Shown piece by piece: positions 10,450-21,554 of a stretch of DNA of 64,000 nt (position 1 is its first letter; every line of letters begins with the position of its first letter). The position numbers and the translations under genes were made by a program. The notes under the pieces are model-generated. The model did not search any database. It saw only the letters and a program-made list of their open reading frames with translations, and was not told where the DNA came from. Source of the DNA: Nageia nagi (Eukaryota > Pinophyta); the NCBI GenBank assembly GCA_050084985.1, contig JBITNC010000001.1:73594001-73658000 (forward strand), written 5' to 3'.

Positions 10450-12390
10450 AGGAGGGTATTTTTAGTGATGGCTTCCATCAATTAAAGAGGTATCCATTGA
10501 CCAATTATAGGGAGGATAGGTCATTTAGCGAAGTATCTCTACAATCTACCATTTGATAATATGGTAAGTACACATGAATTTGATGCATTATGTTTTTTAT
10601 TATCAAAGTAGATAGAGGGTGGAATAATAGACCAAATAGTACCTTACAAGATTGTAAGGGGTTGATCTAGGGTGGGCCTATGAGGACCAGGACTTTAGAT
10701 TTGGCCTGATCTTTTCCATGAACTCAACAATTAGATGACGTTTTAGACTAGGATGGTGTAGGTAGACACTTCCTTTCTCACATCCTTATCTAAGATGTGG
10801 GACAAGGATTAATACTCATTTCACCTTCCCATAGGTGAAATGATAGTAACCCTAGAGGATGTGTATCAGATCTAGGGAATACCTATCAAGGGTGGCTTAG
10901 TGTGGTAGCATGAGATGCGATATGATACAATGCAAGGAGTGGAATGTTTATGGTTGATCGAATTAAATGACCATGATTGGGATCATTAGTAGGTGAGACT
11001 CATAGAGGGTTGCAGGTATGTCAGAGTGGGAAGACACCTAAGGCTACATGTGGTAGCTATTATTACCACTTATATGTGTCCTAATGAAAGCCATTCAACT
11101 TTTCCTCTTGGGATAACATGGATAGTGCAAGAGATATGCACTTAAGGGTGATAGTTTGCATGGGGGCCAAAAGTATTAGCATAACTTTATAGAGATTTTC
11201 ACACATTCATTAATGTTGACAAGGTTAATGTGATGATTTCTCATGCCAACCTCCTACAAGTCTAGGCATATGAGCATATAGTGGTTGTGAGGTCAATCAG
11301 GCTCTAAAGAGTTAGAGATGACCCAAAAAAATAGCTTTGGTTTGTTAAACTAGTCCACTTGGGGGGGTACAAGCCACTGCAATCTATGGAGGCATGGAGG
11401 AGGTAGATGGATGGCCTACAAGAGGTTAATATAGTAAGGATGTGCTATGTAAACTATGTATAGCATGATAATGCACATCATTTGGCATGGGTTAGGTAGT
11501 CCCACTTCTTCCAAACTTAGTAGTATATTATGAAGCCATATCATCTAGAGCATGTGCTAAGGTAGTTTGGTGTATTATAGCCTATTCCATCTATACCCCT
11601 AGTATACCAAAGATACCATGTAGAGTGGTGTGTACCTACTGATGTTGTGGATATGCCAGCATGGATGGCTATATGGGAAACACCATAGGCTCTAAATGCC
11701 CTAGTAGAGGTGATGTAAGCACCAAGGATTGCCCCCAGCTATTCAAGATGGTGGGAAGGAATGTGCCCAAGACCATTGGTATTAGATGAGGTAGAGAGTG
11801 GTAGTGATGGTGAAACTACAAGCTAGGTGTCTAAGGAGGAGGATCAGATGCATGTGGATAATTCAATCAATGATGGGCCCCCATTAGTAGGGGGTCTTGA
11901 GGTATTAGCAGTAGTTATCCTCACCCCAAGTAAGAAAGAATCAACTCAGTAGCTTTATGATTTTAAAATAAAATGGCTAATAAGTATCATGTCTAATATG
12001 ATAGAGGATGCAGATACTCAAGTAGCTACCTTGGAGGTAGAGTTGAGCACAGTGAAGGCTGTACTAGCAATGAGAGATGCAAAGGTTGCTTCACTATCAT
12101 AGATAGTGAAGAGCCTCCAAGATAGGCTCATGATGCCCCCATTAGATTAATAATGGGATTTTATCTAGAGTTAGCATAATCAAAATCATAGCACAATCCC
12201 TAGAGATATCTAGGTTGTAGGCCAAGTATGCAAGGGCCAAGACCCTCTTGGAGACTCATGGACTCATAGCTAGCAGTATCTCAAGTGGAGTCTCTATCTC
12301 AAGTGTGAGTGTAGGTAGTGGGAAGAAGGTACACTCAAGGAGTGATGCCTCTAGTAGTGGGGCTAGTTCCCACCCATAGTGGTGGATGAT
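10450..12390 (+). pseudogene. Plant mobile domain (PMD) protein pseudogene
   Basis: Read across several stops, the plus strand gives, in order: MWDKD.YSFHLPIGEM and VTLEDVYQI.GIPIKGG, the signature opening of the plant mobile domain; LIEGCRYVRVGRHLRLHVVA; STFPLGITWIVQEIC; AYEHIVVVRSIRL; RQFGVL..IPSIPLVYQRY; and VPTDVVDMPAWMAIW. A coiled-coil-like stretch (DTQVATLEVELSTVKAVL) and a Ser-rich tail (to about 12390) follow. PMD proteins occur as host genes (MAIN-type, involved in plant meristem and chromatin functions) and inside transposons; the latter is likelier here given the surroundings. Stops at many positions make it a pseudogene. The start is uncertain (between 10450 and 10690). Confidence 0.75.
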
Positions 12391-12437
12391 GTAGGACAAA
12401 GGCCCATGTATATCTATTTGTATAAAATTTTGACATT

Positions 12438-12438
12438 G

Positions 12439-12470
<32 letters not shown>
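12438..12470. repeat. (AT)n microsatellite
   Basis: An uninterrupted AT dinucleotide run lies just after the Ser-rich tail of the PMD pseudogene. Short CA runs (12539-12549, 12601-12610) follow. Confidence 0.95.
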
Positions 12471-12473
<3 letters not shown>

Positions 12474-12479
12474 TCATTA

Positions 12480-13400
12480 TTTATGAACTCAACATGCTTT
12501 TTTTATGTTTGTGTTATATTTAGATGGTTGACATTGGACACACACACACAAGCATAATGAAACCTAAAAACTAATCCACTAATAGTATAATATGCTAAAT
12601 ACACACACACTATATTATGTACAATTGATAACAAGCATAAGATATGCACACAAATTGAAATGACACATAACTTGAAGGAACTAAAGGTACCTTGGAAAGA
12701 CTAGGAAAGGACATAAGGGTGTATATGATCATATATGTCATGGAAAAACACCCAAGATCAGCCTAGAAGTGAAGACATAATGTTGAGAATGATAAAAAGT
12801 AAATTTTAAACATTCCATCCTGGCAAAACCATGATACAAGTTTCCCAAAATAGAGATTAAAGGGCATTGGAATTGTGCACAAAGATGAGTTGGATCCCTA
12901 AACTATGGGCATTAAAGGGAAAGGATGAATACAAATAAAAAAAATCATTGGACTAGTGTACACATAGAATAGGAAAGCAAAAGGATACCAAAATACCCTA
13001 GCTACTAATATACATTGATTGTGATATCTGAAATAGGTCAAGGAATAACCTTATGTACCTAGGGAGTTTTAGCCACCCAAATACCTTCATAGAGGTAGGA
13101 ACAAAAAGAGGCACTTTTGTAGTAATCATCCCTACATCATTGATACCCTAAAAGTAAGAATTCATGCTATTGGTACTGCACCATTTGATTTCATTCCTAT
13201 TCCTTTGGGGAGGAGGGTGCCTATATGCATGAGTGTTAGTTAAAAAATAATGTAAAGTATAGTCAACATTTATTGTACTAATGCACCCTTGAGATTGTGA
13301 AGATGGTAGGAGATTATTAAATACCCATAGCTATGCATTATCCAAATGTATAGGTCCTATATGTGCAACTAGTTTTAGATCCATCTTGATTTCTCTATTA
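12480..13400. other. No gene recognised; probable 3' remainder of element B
   Basis: On the minus strand this follows the gag knuckle of element B, where a protease would be expected, but no protease active-site or GRPW motif is visible. I see only AT-rich, stop-filled sequence with short CA runs. Confidence 0.35.
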
Positions 13401-13419
13401 TTAATGAAATCCTATATAA

Positions 13420-14290
13420 GGTTATGAAAATTCTTGCAATCCTAGGTTAGATGACTAGGTACCCTATGATAATTGCAAAATTCTTCATAGTGAAAATTTT
13501 TAGGTACATCATTATTAAACTTAGGTTCAACAATAGGAGGTAGTTCAATCAATTCCTCATCTAATAATATATTCATAATATTATCAATACTATTAGTCAA
13601 AGAAGTATATTGGTGAGTATGTTTGAGTAGAGAACTACGTCATTTTTTATGTACAACATGATTTACTTCAACCTTGGTTTGATTTTTAGTAATAGGTTTT
13701 GCAAGTGAAGGATGATCAATATGTTTCATAGCACTCAATTTTGAAATACATAGTTCCTTTTTAGTAACATTATCTCCTAAAGACATATCATGATTAGAAA
13801 TGAAAAATAGCTTATATATGGGCAAGAGACCATCCACAAAAATATGCTTGAGTTTGTCATCCATGGTGAGTTTATTAGTAGTTTGTTTCCATACCTTCAC
13901 AAAATCCTTCACTGATTAGTTAGGGAGTTGTTTAATTTTACACAAGTCCTTCAGATAAACCTTCTTAGTAACGTTATAACCATAATTGTGCAAAAATATG
14001 TGAATCAAATCCTCATACCTATCAATGCTACTTTGAGGAAGTTGGAAGTACCATGTTAGAGCCTCATCATTCAAACTATAAGAAAAATACTTATCCAACA
14101 AATCTTGGTCATGCATATATTTAATAGATTCTTCATAAAATTTATGAACATGCATCCTAGGATCCTACATACCATCAAACTAAGTGAATTGACACTCTTT
14201 TTCCTAGGGATTATTTTGGCAAGAATTTTATCAATTAGGGGTCTTTTTAAACATAAAGGAAAATCATACTCACTCCTCACAATATTGTTA
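13420..14290 (-). pseudogene. Gag of element B (core and knuckle)
   Basis: From 14290 down: FPLCLKRPLIDK..A, then RMHVHKFYEESIKYMHDQDL, FSYSLNDEALTWYFQLP, DRYEDLIHIFLHNYGYNV, and after one stop DFVKVWKQTTNKL..DDKL..IFVDGLLP. This is a near-complete Retrotrans_gag core in two open segments (14155-13916 and 13912-13640) plus a frame-shifted N-terminal part. Around 13490-13430 it reads EFCNYHRVPSHLT.DCKNFHNLI, a knuckle in which the usual Gly-His is Ser-His and a stop interrupts it. Non-functional. It differs from element A gag in sequence, so it is a separate family. Confidence 0.8.
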
Positions 14291-15443
14291 GGTCCTACAT
14301 TGGTCTTTGGGGATGGTGGTGGTGGAGAGGGAGGTTATTGTATATTCTTTGGTATTTGAAGTGGAGTATTTTTAAAAATAGCAAACTTGTTAGTACAATT
14401 AACCTTATCCTGCTCAATTTCATGTAATACCCATACCAAGATTTTCAATTATTCGAATGGAGATTGTTTATACTAATCAATATTTTCTTGGATATCCATA
14501 ATACTACCTAACTTAATCTTATGCTCCTCAAGAGTCCAAGTTGGTTGTAACTTAAAGGATTCTCTAATAACTTCAGTAAGTTGTTATTTAACAAGAGTTT
14601 TAGTTTTATCATTAGGTAAAATAATTTGAATTTTACCTTTCTTTTCCTAATCAAAGTAATGTGGATTAAGGATGAAACTATTATATGATTCTTCTTCTTC
14701 ATCCTTAGGTTGTAACTAATCATCACTTCAGAAAATATCTTCCTCATGCAGTGGCTATTCCAACTTAGCTTCAAGCTTTGGTTTAGGCTCTACTCCCTTA
14801 GGATATATGTAACTTGCATCGTGAGTATAATTAGGCATAATACCCACATTGTGTTTTATGCATAGGCTAATGATGTTTCAAAGATTCCTTATAGAGGAAC
14901 AAGCTATCCTTAGATTTTGTAGCTTCAAAGTGGTTATTAACCAAATTTGCATCACTAAGAAGTTCAACTACAATAAAAGCATTATTACAAAAAAAAAATA
15001 TTTAATGGATTAAGCATAGTAGGGAATCTTATTAAGATCAAGGAGTTCATCATCATCATAAGGTTCTAGATTAGAAGCCAAATTATCTAAGTTGCTAGGG
15101 TCAAGAATAGCATAGCAATTAGGGGTCTCTTTGATAATGGACATTCATTTACCTCAATCTAAAGATTTAGGATCCCAAATGGTATTAGGAGGGGGGATTA
15201 GAATAGATAATTTAAGATTAATTTTAATACCTCTCCTAATATTTGAAATTATACTTTGGATTTGGAGATGGTAGGGTTTTTAGGTTAAGATCCATGTTTG
15301 GGAGATAAGCAAAACAAGCACTAGTTTTATCTTGCTTTTTGGATATTATCTTGATCACTTCCTCTTTGGAGAGAAAAAGTAGAAAAAATAGATTCATGAC
15401 ATTATAGAAAGATTTTTCCCTAGATGAAGACCTAGGCGTGTAA
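14291..15443 (-). other. Leader / N-terminal gag of element B, unrecognised
   Basis: Between the primer site and the gag core. The minus strand is Glu/Lys/Asp-rich in places (reverse of the 'cttcttcttcat'-type runs at 14690-14750), as expected for the N-terminal part of a long Gag, but no domain is recognised. A plus-strand G-rich run (ggtggtggtggagaggg, about 14314) is the only other notable feature. Confidence 0.4.
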
Positions 15444-15463
15444 GAATGTTGGGTTCACCAAAA
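15444..15463 (-). other. Primer-binding site region of element B
   Basis: Immediately inside the LTR end the minus strand reads TTTTGGTGAACCCAACATTC. The same TTTTGGTGAACC follows the 5' LTR of the Tat-like element at 17069. Such a site pairs with the 3' end of a tRNA to prime minus-strand synthesis. I do not assign the tRNA. Confidence 0.6.
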
Positions 15464-16144
15464 TGTAGACCCTAAATAATGCAATAGTCTAATTAATTAG
15501 GGTAATTAATACATGAACTATTTAGTCTATTTGTTTGTTGACATAAAGAAGGAATATGAGAATAGATGATTAATTATATAGGTTTATTCCATTGATATGC
15601 ACATTGAATTGATTAGGGAAAGTCATACATCAAGAATGAGCAATATAACATACATAATCATGATGCTGATGTCCTATTAATAGTATACTATTAGCATTGT
15701 GTTAAGGATAAAATTAAATATGCAACAAAAGATAAAATAATAGGTGAATGAATGATTTATCAATATAACAAAAGTGTAATGCTTGAGATAAGAGATTTGA
15801 TTATTACAAATAAGAAGACCTTACAAAGGTTTTCTTTACAAGTGATGTTTGAGTCCTTGGTTCTCTATCTAATCTTCAATTGATAGAAACTTTGGGTCTT
15901 TTATAATCTATCCCTTATCTAATCCCCTTCTAATGATAATCCTACCATGCATCTTTGTATATCTTGAATACCTTTATATAGAGATGCTTCTATTATAGGA
16001 TCTGACCCCTTATACATGCCATAAGGGTCAAATGCATGGCCTAAACCTTTCTTATACATTTTTAATCCTTTTTTTAAATAATACATTATTAAAGGATTAA
16101 AATGATTTATTAAATACATAAAGGTTCATTTTGAGGTGTCTACA
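15464..16144 (-). repeat. 5' LTR of element B
   Basis: 681 bp. The minus strand begins TGTAGACACCTCAAAATGAA and ends ...GGGTCTACA. It is homologous end to end with the solo LTR 59640-60292 on the plus strand ('taggatctgaccc...cttatac', 'aagacct..tttctt', 'actattagcattgtgtta'). A TATA box lies at 15973-15980 (minus TATATAAA). Confidence 0.9.
15973..15980 (-). promoter_or_regulatory. TATA box in element B LTR
   Basis: Minus TATATAAA, at the equivalent place to TATATAAA in the solo LTR (59803-59810). Conservation between two LTRs of one family supports a promoter role. Confidence 0.5.
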
Positions 16145-16434
16145 ATAAGAGCGATTTCTATTCACTACACACACTAAAATGAGAAATACAAATACATAAG
16201 TGTAAAGAAAATGTTTAAGTATTTTATCTTATTATTTATTATGTAAATGAGTGCAAAACTATAAACTAAGATAAATAGTATGATACAAACTTAACTACAA
16301 TGAGGGAAAATATCTCTTTATAGTTGAAGACTAGATCGACATAAGTATAGTGTGTGCATAATAAGATATGATAAAAATAAGAACATATTAAGATCATTAA
16401 ATAATCATGTACATGATAAGTACATTAGTTGATG
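16145..16434 (-). repeat. Copia shared segment, first copy, left part
   Basis: Matches 37545-37950 and 59390-59639 ('tttctattcactacacac', 'aatgagaaatac', 'actaagat.aa.tagtatgata', 'tatagttgaagactaga', 'cattaaataatcat'). It lacks about 100 bp present in the second copy. The segment continues at 30604 after the Tat-like element that split it. It is best read as the LTR or an LTR-containing segment of the minus-strand copia elements. Confidence 0.8.
16430..16434. repeat. Target-site duplication TGATG, left copy
   Basis: TGATG directly before the LTR start; the same five bases follow the 3' LTR at 30599-30603. The uninterrupted paralogue near 37920 reads 'tagttggtggtcatt', one substitution from TGATG at this site. 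Confidence 0.85.
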
Positions 16435-17068
16435 TGTATACAATTAAAAATAAATTATTATTTATTAAATAATTTATTTTATAGCATCGATGATATTTAT
16501 TCTAAAAAAAGGGTTAAATATACCCCATGCAATGTAATAAATGTAAGGGACCATTGTATAATGTAAAAAGTGTCAAATATCAAGAAAGAAACCTCAAAAC
16601 CTATGATGTGAAATGATTCCAAGAATTGAAGAAGACCATGATGTTTCTATAAACACACATCAAAAGCAATGTAAAAGGATGATCATGTGAGGGCATCAAA
16701 GATTCCAAGAGACTTCAACAAATGCAAGATCACTCTATCCTATGAACAACAATGTTTTGTAATACCACCTCTACATAGATATGTTAAACTCTTTATGTAA
16801 CTTTCATATAAATTTTATTTTATTCATCAATCTACTTAATTCATGTAGCTTGTGACATGGTATCTTGAGCCATTAGCTATGTGCACCTCTTTGAATGCAT
16901 TATGGTGGTTGATGAATGGTTTTTGTTATTTCATGTTTGTGTGATTTCAATGAAGGTACATTGATTATCATTGTTTATTTTATGCCATATTTATCATATA
17001 TATTTAAATAATATATTATAGACAAATAGTACATGGATTTATCATTTATATATTATTTAAGGTCTAAA
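16435..17068 (+). repeat. 5' LTR of element E
   Basis: Starts TGTATACAATTAAAAATAAA and ends GGTCTAAA (canonical TCTACA with one change). Aligns with 30071-30598 over 'ttattatttattaaataatt', 'agaaagaaacctcaaaacct', 'catctacttaattcatgtag' and 'gaatgcatt.tggtggtt'. It has about 106 bp more than the 3' LTR, mostly around 16620-16740. Confidence 0.9.
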
Positions 17069-17084
17069 TTTTGGTGAACCTAAC
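17069..17084 (+). other. Primer-binding site region of element E
   Basis: TTTTGGTGAACCTAAC directly after the 5' LTR; matches element B's TTTTGGTGAACCCAAC at 13 or more leading positions although their LTRs differ, so the families share a primer type. Confidence 0.6.
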
Positions 17085-17369
17085 TATTCAATTTATTTTT
17101 CCCTCTCGACGATATCTCAAAAAACTTTTGTAACAAATATATGCTACCAATAACATTTTTAGCTTTTTTTGGACCATAAATAGTTTAAAAATGGAGCAAA
17201 TGATGCATTAAGTTCTTATAATAATAACAGAGAATATGGAAAAGAAAATTCAATCATTCAATAGTTTGGGTGGCTTGTTGATGGTGCCAGATCCCATAAT
17301 AGCTACATGACTTACCAATATTGAGAATAATAGGAGACCATAACAAATTGAAAAGGACTATTATGATGT

Positions 17370-18604
17370 ATTCATTTCATCCTTTTCATAGGAGATCCAT
17401 AATTTTCCCCTATCACCTAAGCACAAGGCCCCTAAGTTTGAGATGTTTAGTGATGAACAAGACCCAAAACAACATCTTATTAGCTTTTAGGAGGAGTGAT
17501 TGTAGAAATTAGGTTTAGAGAAAAAAATTATGGAAAAGTTCTTCCCAAGGAGTCTAAAAGGTGATTCTAATTAGTGTTTCTATAATTTTTCTAAAGGTTT
17601 TATTGATTCTTTCAAGTCATTGGTAAAATTATTCATAGGATAATACAAACACAACATCAACGAGCAAAAGTACCATTATAGAGTTATGCACAATGAGATA
17701 AGGGGACAATGAAACCCTATAAAATTACATTCCATGGTTTAAAAAGGTATGGAAATATATTTGAAGAAAATTATATGAAAATAAAATTTATGCTATATTT
17801 AGAGATTCTATCTTACCAATTATCAATTTGCATGCTCCTAATAATAAGAATGTTGGATTTGAAGAATTGATACAAGAATTATTGCAAAAAGAAAATTTTT
17901 CACTTAAGTTAGGGGAGTATGAATGTAATCCTTTCAATAAGGATAATAAAAAAACATATGCTAAAAGGAAAGAAAAAATAGTACATATGGATGATAGACC
18001 TACTTCTCCATCAAAATTGCAAATATATGCCACTACAAAAGACATGAGGTACACTTTTCAAATTCAACCAAGATTTATTATGAGGGATCTAATGAAAATA
18101 GGATTATTATAGCTATTGGAAAAATCAACAAAATATGATAATATTCCCATGGGAAAATTTGATGCTTATTATACATATCACCAAAGGAAGGGTCATGTTA
18201 TGAATTTTTGTAAAGCCTTAGAGGCAACCATATTGGATATTATTTCTAAAGGAAAGTATCAAATTGATCAAAAAGATGCAACTCAAGGAAATATAGTGAA
18301 TAAAATCTCATTAGAAAGAGAGGTTTATGCTAGGTTAAGAAGAGGGAATCCAAGGCATGCTCCCAATCTAGTTACTGTAGAACAAGTAAGTATCTCACAT
18401 GATCCAAATACATATAGTATGATTGAGCAATTAAAAACTACTCCTAAAAAGATTAGCTTATATGATATTATATCCACATTTCAAACACATATAGAGATCT
18501 TATATGCTTTGTTCAAAAAGGAGGTAGTCCCTACAAATATGTCTACTACTATGTTCTCTAAAAAGATTAGAGCTATCAAGGAATGTGATGCTATCTCTTT
18601 TTAA
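17370..18604 (+). pseudogene. Gag of element E
   Basis: Opening PKFEMFSDEQDPKQHLISF, then EKFFPRSLKGDSN and FSKGFIDSFKSLVKLFIG.YKHNINE (about 17420-17660) form the Retrotrans_gag core, in several frames and with stops. From about 17820 the C-terminal half is open: a polar stretch with NPFNKDNKKTYAKRKEK, then 18116-18604 with the knuckle-like AYYTYHQRKGHVMNFCKALE (first Cys replaced by Tyr). Family role: capsid assembly and RNA packaging. The loss of the knuckle Cys and the many breaks make it non-functional. Confidence 0.85.
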
Positions 18605-18649
18605 AAATTTAAAAAAGCTTAATAAATAATTTCTTGATGAATGTTTATC

Positions 18650-19110
18650 TTTATATATTACACCTATGATTTATGAATGGAAAATTAAAATAGCATTGGT
18701 ATATAATAGATCAACTGTTAATGTATGCTCTCATAATTTTTTGATTCAACTCCAAAAAAGGTGTAGAAATCCCTCCACTAGAAGAAGCTACATTCATGAT
18801 TAGGGCATATGATAGTTATTCTAAAGAACTAGTTAGGATAGCCACCATTATGGTAACTATAAGAGTAAGGATAATTATAGATAAATTTTAGGTTATTGAT
18901 TCCAAATTATCATATAATTTATTATTGGGATGATAATGGCTTCATGATGTGGATGTAGTCCCATATACAGTACATGATAGATTAAAATTTGAATATTAGG
19001 GTAAGGTCCATGTAGTTCTTGGTGATCCAAAGCCATATGCTTTTTGTAATGTAGTATATTTTGATAAATTTACAATGACTTATTCAATATATGAGATTGA
19101 TCCCTTTGAA
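18650..19110 (+). pseudogene. Protease of element E
   Basis: Reads ALVYNRSTVNVCSHNFL, where relatives have a D-D-G-S active-site motif; the catalytic Asp and Gly are replaced (Asn, Arg), so it is dead. It is followed by EIPPLEEATFMIRAYDSY and IDSKLSYNLLLGWHDVDVVP, then GKVHVVLGDPKPYAFCNV, the typical C-terminal end of Tat-type proteases. A break separates the two halves near 18890. Confidence 0.8.
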
Positions 19111-19999
19111 CAAAGTCCACCAAGGAAAAATATAGAAAAATAGACTCAAATTACGAAAATAGGAATGGGTATATATAGAATTGAGAATGTGGTCTCTTTA
19201 CATTTGTTAAAGATTTAGGATGACCTAAAATTTTATTTATGGAAGGTCATTAATGGCATGCTATCTTACCAAAGGGTTGCTAATGACATGTAAATATTGG
19301 ATATGGGGAAGGATATTACACTATCATGTTAGTGTTGTCTATTCCAAATAAATTAATAGAAGCATAAACAACTATTCAAATGGGTAAACTTTTTCCATAT
19401 TCTTTTATTCATAAATATACAGTTGAAAATTTCAAGTACAAAGGGGAGGATTAGGAAATTTCAAGCAAGGGATGCCTTCATTTCCTGATAATTCAAAAGC
19501 ATAGACAACTAAATATGGATTGGGTAGTGATAAGAATAATAAGCAAGCATTGGGACCTATTAAGTTTGTGAAAGCATGCAATTTGATTGAATTTTTTGAT
19601 AATATTGATAGATATCTATGAATTGATGATACTAAATATTTAGAATTTTATTGATTTAGTATTGATTATGATATTTTAGAATACCTAGGGGCACATTCAG
19701 AGTTTTCTAAATCTAATGAAAAGAGGCAAGTTAGTTATATTCTCAATGAGTATGCATACTTTGGTCAAGAAGTGAATTTCAATGAAGTGTTTTAGGTTCA
19801 ATCAGAGGATAATGTTATAGATGACATACAAGGATTAGAGGAGTTAGCTTCCCTATTATAGAAAAAAAGATGAGCTTACATTTCTAACTGAAGAATTGGT
19901 AAATATCAATATTGGAACTATTGATGAGCAAAAATTGGTTCAAGTTAGAGTAGCCCTCTTTACATCACAATAATAAAGGTACAAAAATAAATTCATTAA
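19111..19999 (+). pseudogene. Protease-RT linker of element E
   Basis: Stop-filled. Recognisable near 19860-19970 is ELTFLTEELVNINIGTIDEQ then LVQVRVALFTSQ, which corresponds to the conserved segment preceding the RT domain in Tat-like pol ('E..NLGT..E.+.V+I...L'). The earlier part shows no conserved block. Confidence 0.55.
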
Positions 20000-20880
20000 A
20001 AATCATAAATTTTGTTTTTGTTCTTATTATGATATGCTTGGTTTAGATCCTTTATTTGTTATGCATAATTTACCACTTAAAGAGGATGCTAAGCTAATCA
20101 AGAAAAAGCTAAGAAAGATGCATCCTTAAAAATATTTGTTAGTTAAAAAAAATAAATAAGTATTTGAATGTTGGATTTATTAGACCAATTGATTATTATG
20201 ATTGGATGGCTAACATTTTTTCTATTACAAAGCCAACTAGGGAAATAAGGGTTTACACTAACTTCTATGATATCAATAATGCTTTTTCTAAAGACAACTT
20301 TCCATTCCCAATATCGATATGATTTTGGATAGCATAATTGGTCATGATATATTATCTTTCATTGATGGTTTTTATAGTTATAATCAAATACTAGTCAATT
20401 TGATTGACCAACATAAGACTACTTTTACAACTCCATGGGAAAATTTTTGTTGGAAGGTTTTGCCTTATGGACTAAAAAATGTAGGTTCCACTTACCAAAG
20501 GGCTATGGTCTTAATGTTTACTAAGCACATCCATAAATAAGTTGAGGTATATGTTGATGACATCTTGGTGAAATAAAAATAAGGCCAAGATCATTTAGAG
20601 CTACTTGAAGAGATCTTCCAAATATTGAAAAGATACAAACTTAGACTTAAACATCAAAAATGTGCATTTGGTGTTTCTTGTGGAAAGTTGCTTAGTTTTA
20701 TGGTATTTAAAAGAGGAATTCAAATAGATACCAAAAACATGAAATCCATAATTAGCATGCCTCCCCCAAAGAATCTAAAGAAATTAAAGAGTCTCCAAGT
20801 AAAGATTAATTTAGTAAGAAGGTTCATTTACTAGCTTGGAGATAAATGTAGACCCTTTCCTCATCTATTATGGGATGAAA
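20000..20880 (+). pseudogene. Reverse transcriptase of element E
   Basis: Blocks in order: DPLFVMHNLPLKEDAKLIKK; LNVGFIRPIDYYDWMANIF; REIRVYTNFYDINNAFSKDNFP; ILSFIDGFYSYNQILVN; HKTTFTTPWENFCWKVLPYG; LKNVGSTYQRAM; VEVYVDDILVK (catalytic YVDD intact, about 20545-20575); KLRLKHQKCAFGV; and MPPPKNLKKLKSLQ. Gypsy RTs copy the element RNA in the particle. Stops at 20540, about 20575 and 20835 and frame changes break it. Best-preserved domain of this element. Confidence 0.95.
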
Positions 20881-21007
20881 AATTACAAAATGACATTGAA
20901 GATATCAAACAATACTTGCTCAATTCCCCTTTACTAGTGCCTACAAAAATTTCAAAGCTTGTTTATCTATATATCTCAGTTACAATGTATTCCTTGGAGG
21001 TAATGTT
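20881..21007 (+). pseudogene. RNase H of element E, N-terminal piece
   Basis: Reads IKQYLLNSPLLVP...LVYLYISVTMYSLEVM, the start of the RT-linked RNase H, and stops abruptly at the nested element. It resumes at 26207. The five bases ATGTT before the break (21003-21007) are duplicated at 26202-26206. Confidence 0.85.
21003..21007. repeat. Target-site duplication ATGTT, left copy
   Basis: ATGTT before TGATAGAATT; repeated at 26202-26206. Removing one copy and the insert rejoins the RNase H reading frame region. Confidence 0.8.
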
Positions 21008-21554
21008 TGATAGAATTGAAAGATTCTATAAACCAATATATCTTGTAGCTTCTGCAACAAATCTAACTAATAACAAATCATTCACAAAAATGAGAACACA
21101 TAATGTATAGTGGTTCTTCTAACTATTAGGAGTACATCTATTTTGAATCATTTCTTCTATTACTTCACACAAGATAACTCTCCTATAAATTATCAAGAAT
21201 TCTTCTACAAAGCTTCTATAAGAGCATTCCTATAACTCTACAAGACTAGCATCTTCATAACTTTATAAGTACAATGAGAGGTGGGGGGATACCCCTCTAT
21301 TTATAAGATAAAACCCACTCTTTAACCATACTTTTATCCAAGAGTAAGGTTAAAACTTTTTCAAATGAGAGGGGGGTACTCCTCTATTTATAAGATGAAA
21401 CCCACTCTCTAAGCATCCTTTTATCCAAGAGTAAAGTTAAAGCTTTTCCTATATTTATTATCTTAATGCTTTAAGATATCTAGAGATACTTTAAACATTA
21501 AGTGGATTTACATTAAAGAGAGATATTACATAATAATGCATTATAATTCCAATA
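21008..21554 (-). repeat. 3' LTR of the nested LARD-like element
   Basis: Begins (plus sense) TGATAGAATTGAAAG, matching TGATGGAATTGAAGG at 25731, and shares 'gagaacacataatgt', 'ttaggagtacatc.a.ttt', 'aagagtaaggttaaa' and 'acattaagtggatttacatt' with the other LTR. It carries an internal 90 bp duplication absent from the right LTR. Its outer-sense end is 'ccaata' where 'CA' would be canonical. Confidence 0.9.
21274..21450. repeat. 90 bp tandem duplication inside the LARD LTR
   Basis: 'atgagagg.ggg..tac.cctctatttataagat' starts at 21274 and again at 21364, followed in both by 'aaacccactct', 'cttttatccaagagtaa'. The right LTR has the segment once (about 25996), so the duplication arose after insertion or in the template used for this end. 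Confidence 0.9.

Larger units (their letters stand above)
13420..16144 (-). mobile_element. Ty3/gypsy element B, truncated (5' LTR, primer site, gag)
   Basis: Minus order: LTR 16144-15464, primer-binding region 15463-15444, leader, gag (about 14290-13640) and zinc knuckle (about 13490-13430). Nothing recognisable as protease or pol follows, so the 3' half is lost. The right edge abuts 'ataagagcgatttc', which is the interior of the copia shared segment (compare 'aatataagagtgattt' near 59388). Element B therefore inserted into that copia segment. The other half of the target is not found to the left. Confidence 0.75.

Noticed and set aside
16857-16875. 'tggtatcttgagcc' as an initiator-Met primer-binding site
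   Set aside because: It resembles TGGTATCAGAGCC but lies inside the 5' LTR of element E, and the same place in the 3' LTR (about 30408) has a related sequence. The real primer site follows the LTR end at 17069.
17788-18054. Minus-strand frame opposite gag of element E
   Set aside because: The plus strand there continues gag; the minus frame is its shadow with no motif.
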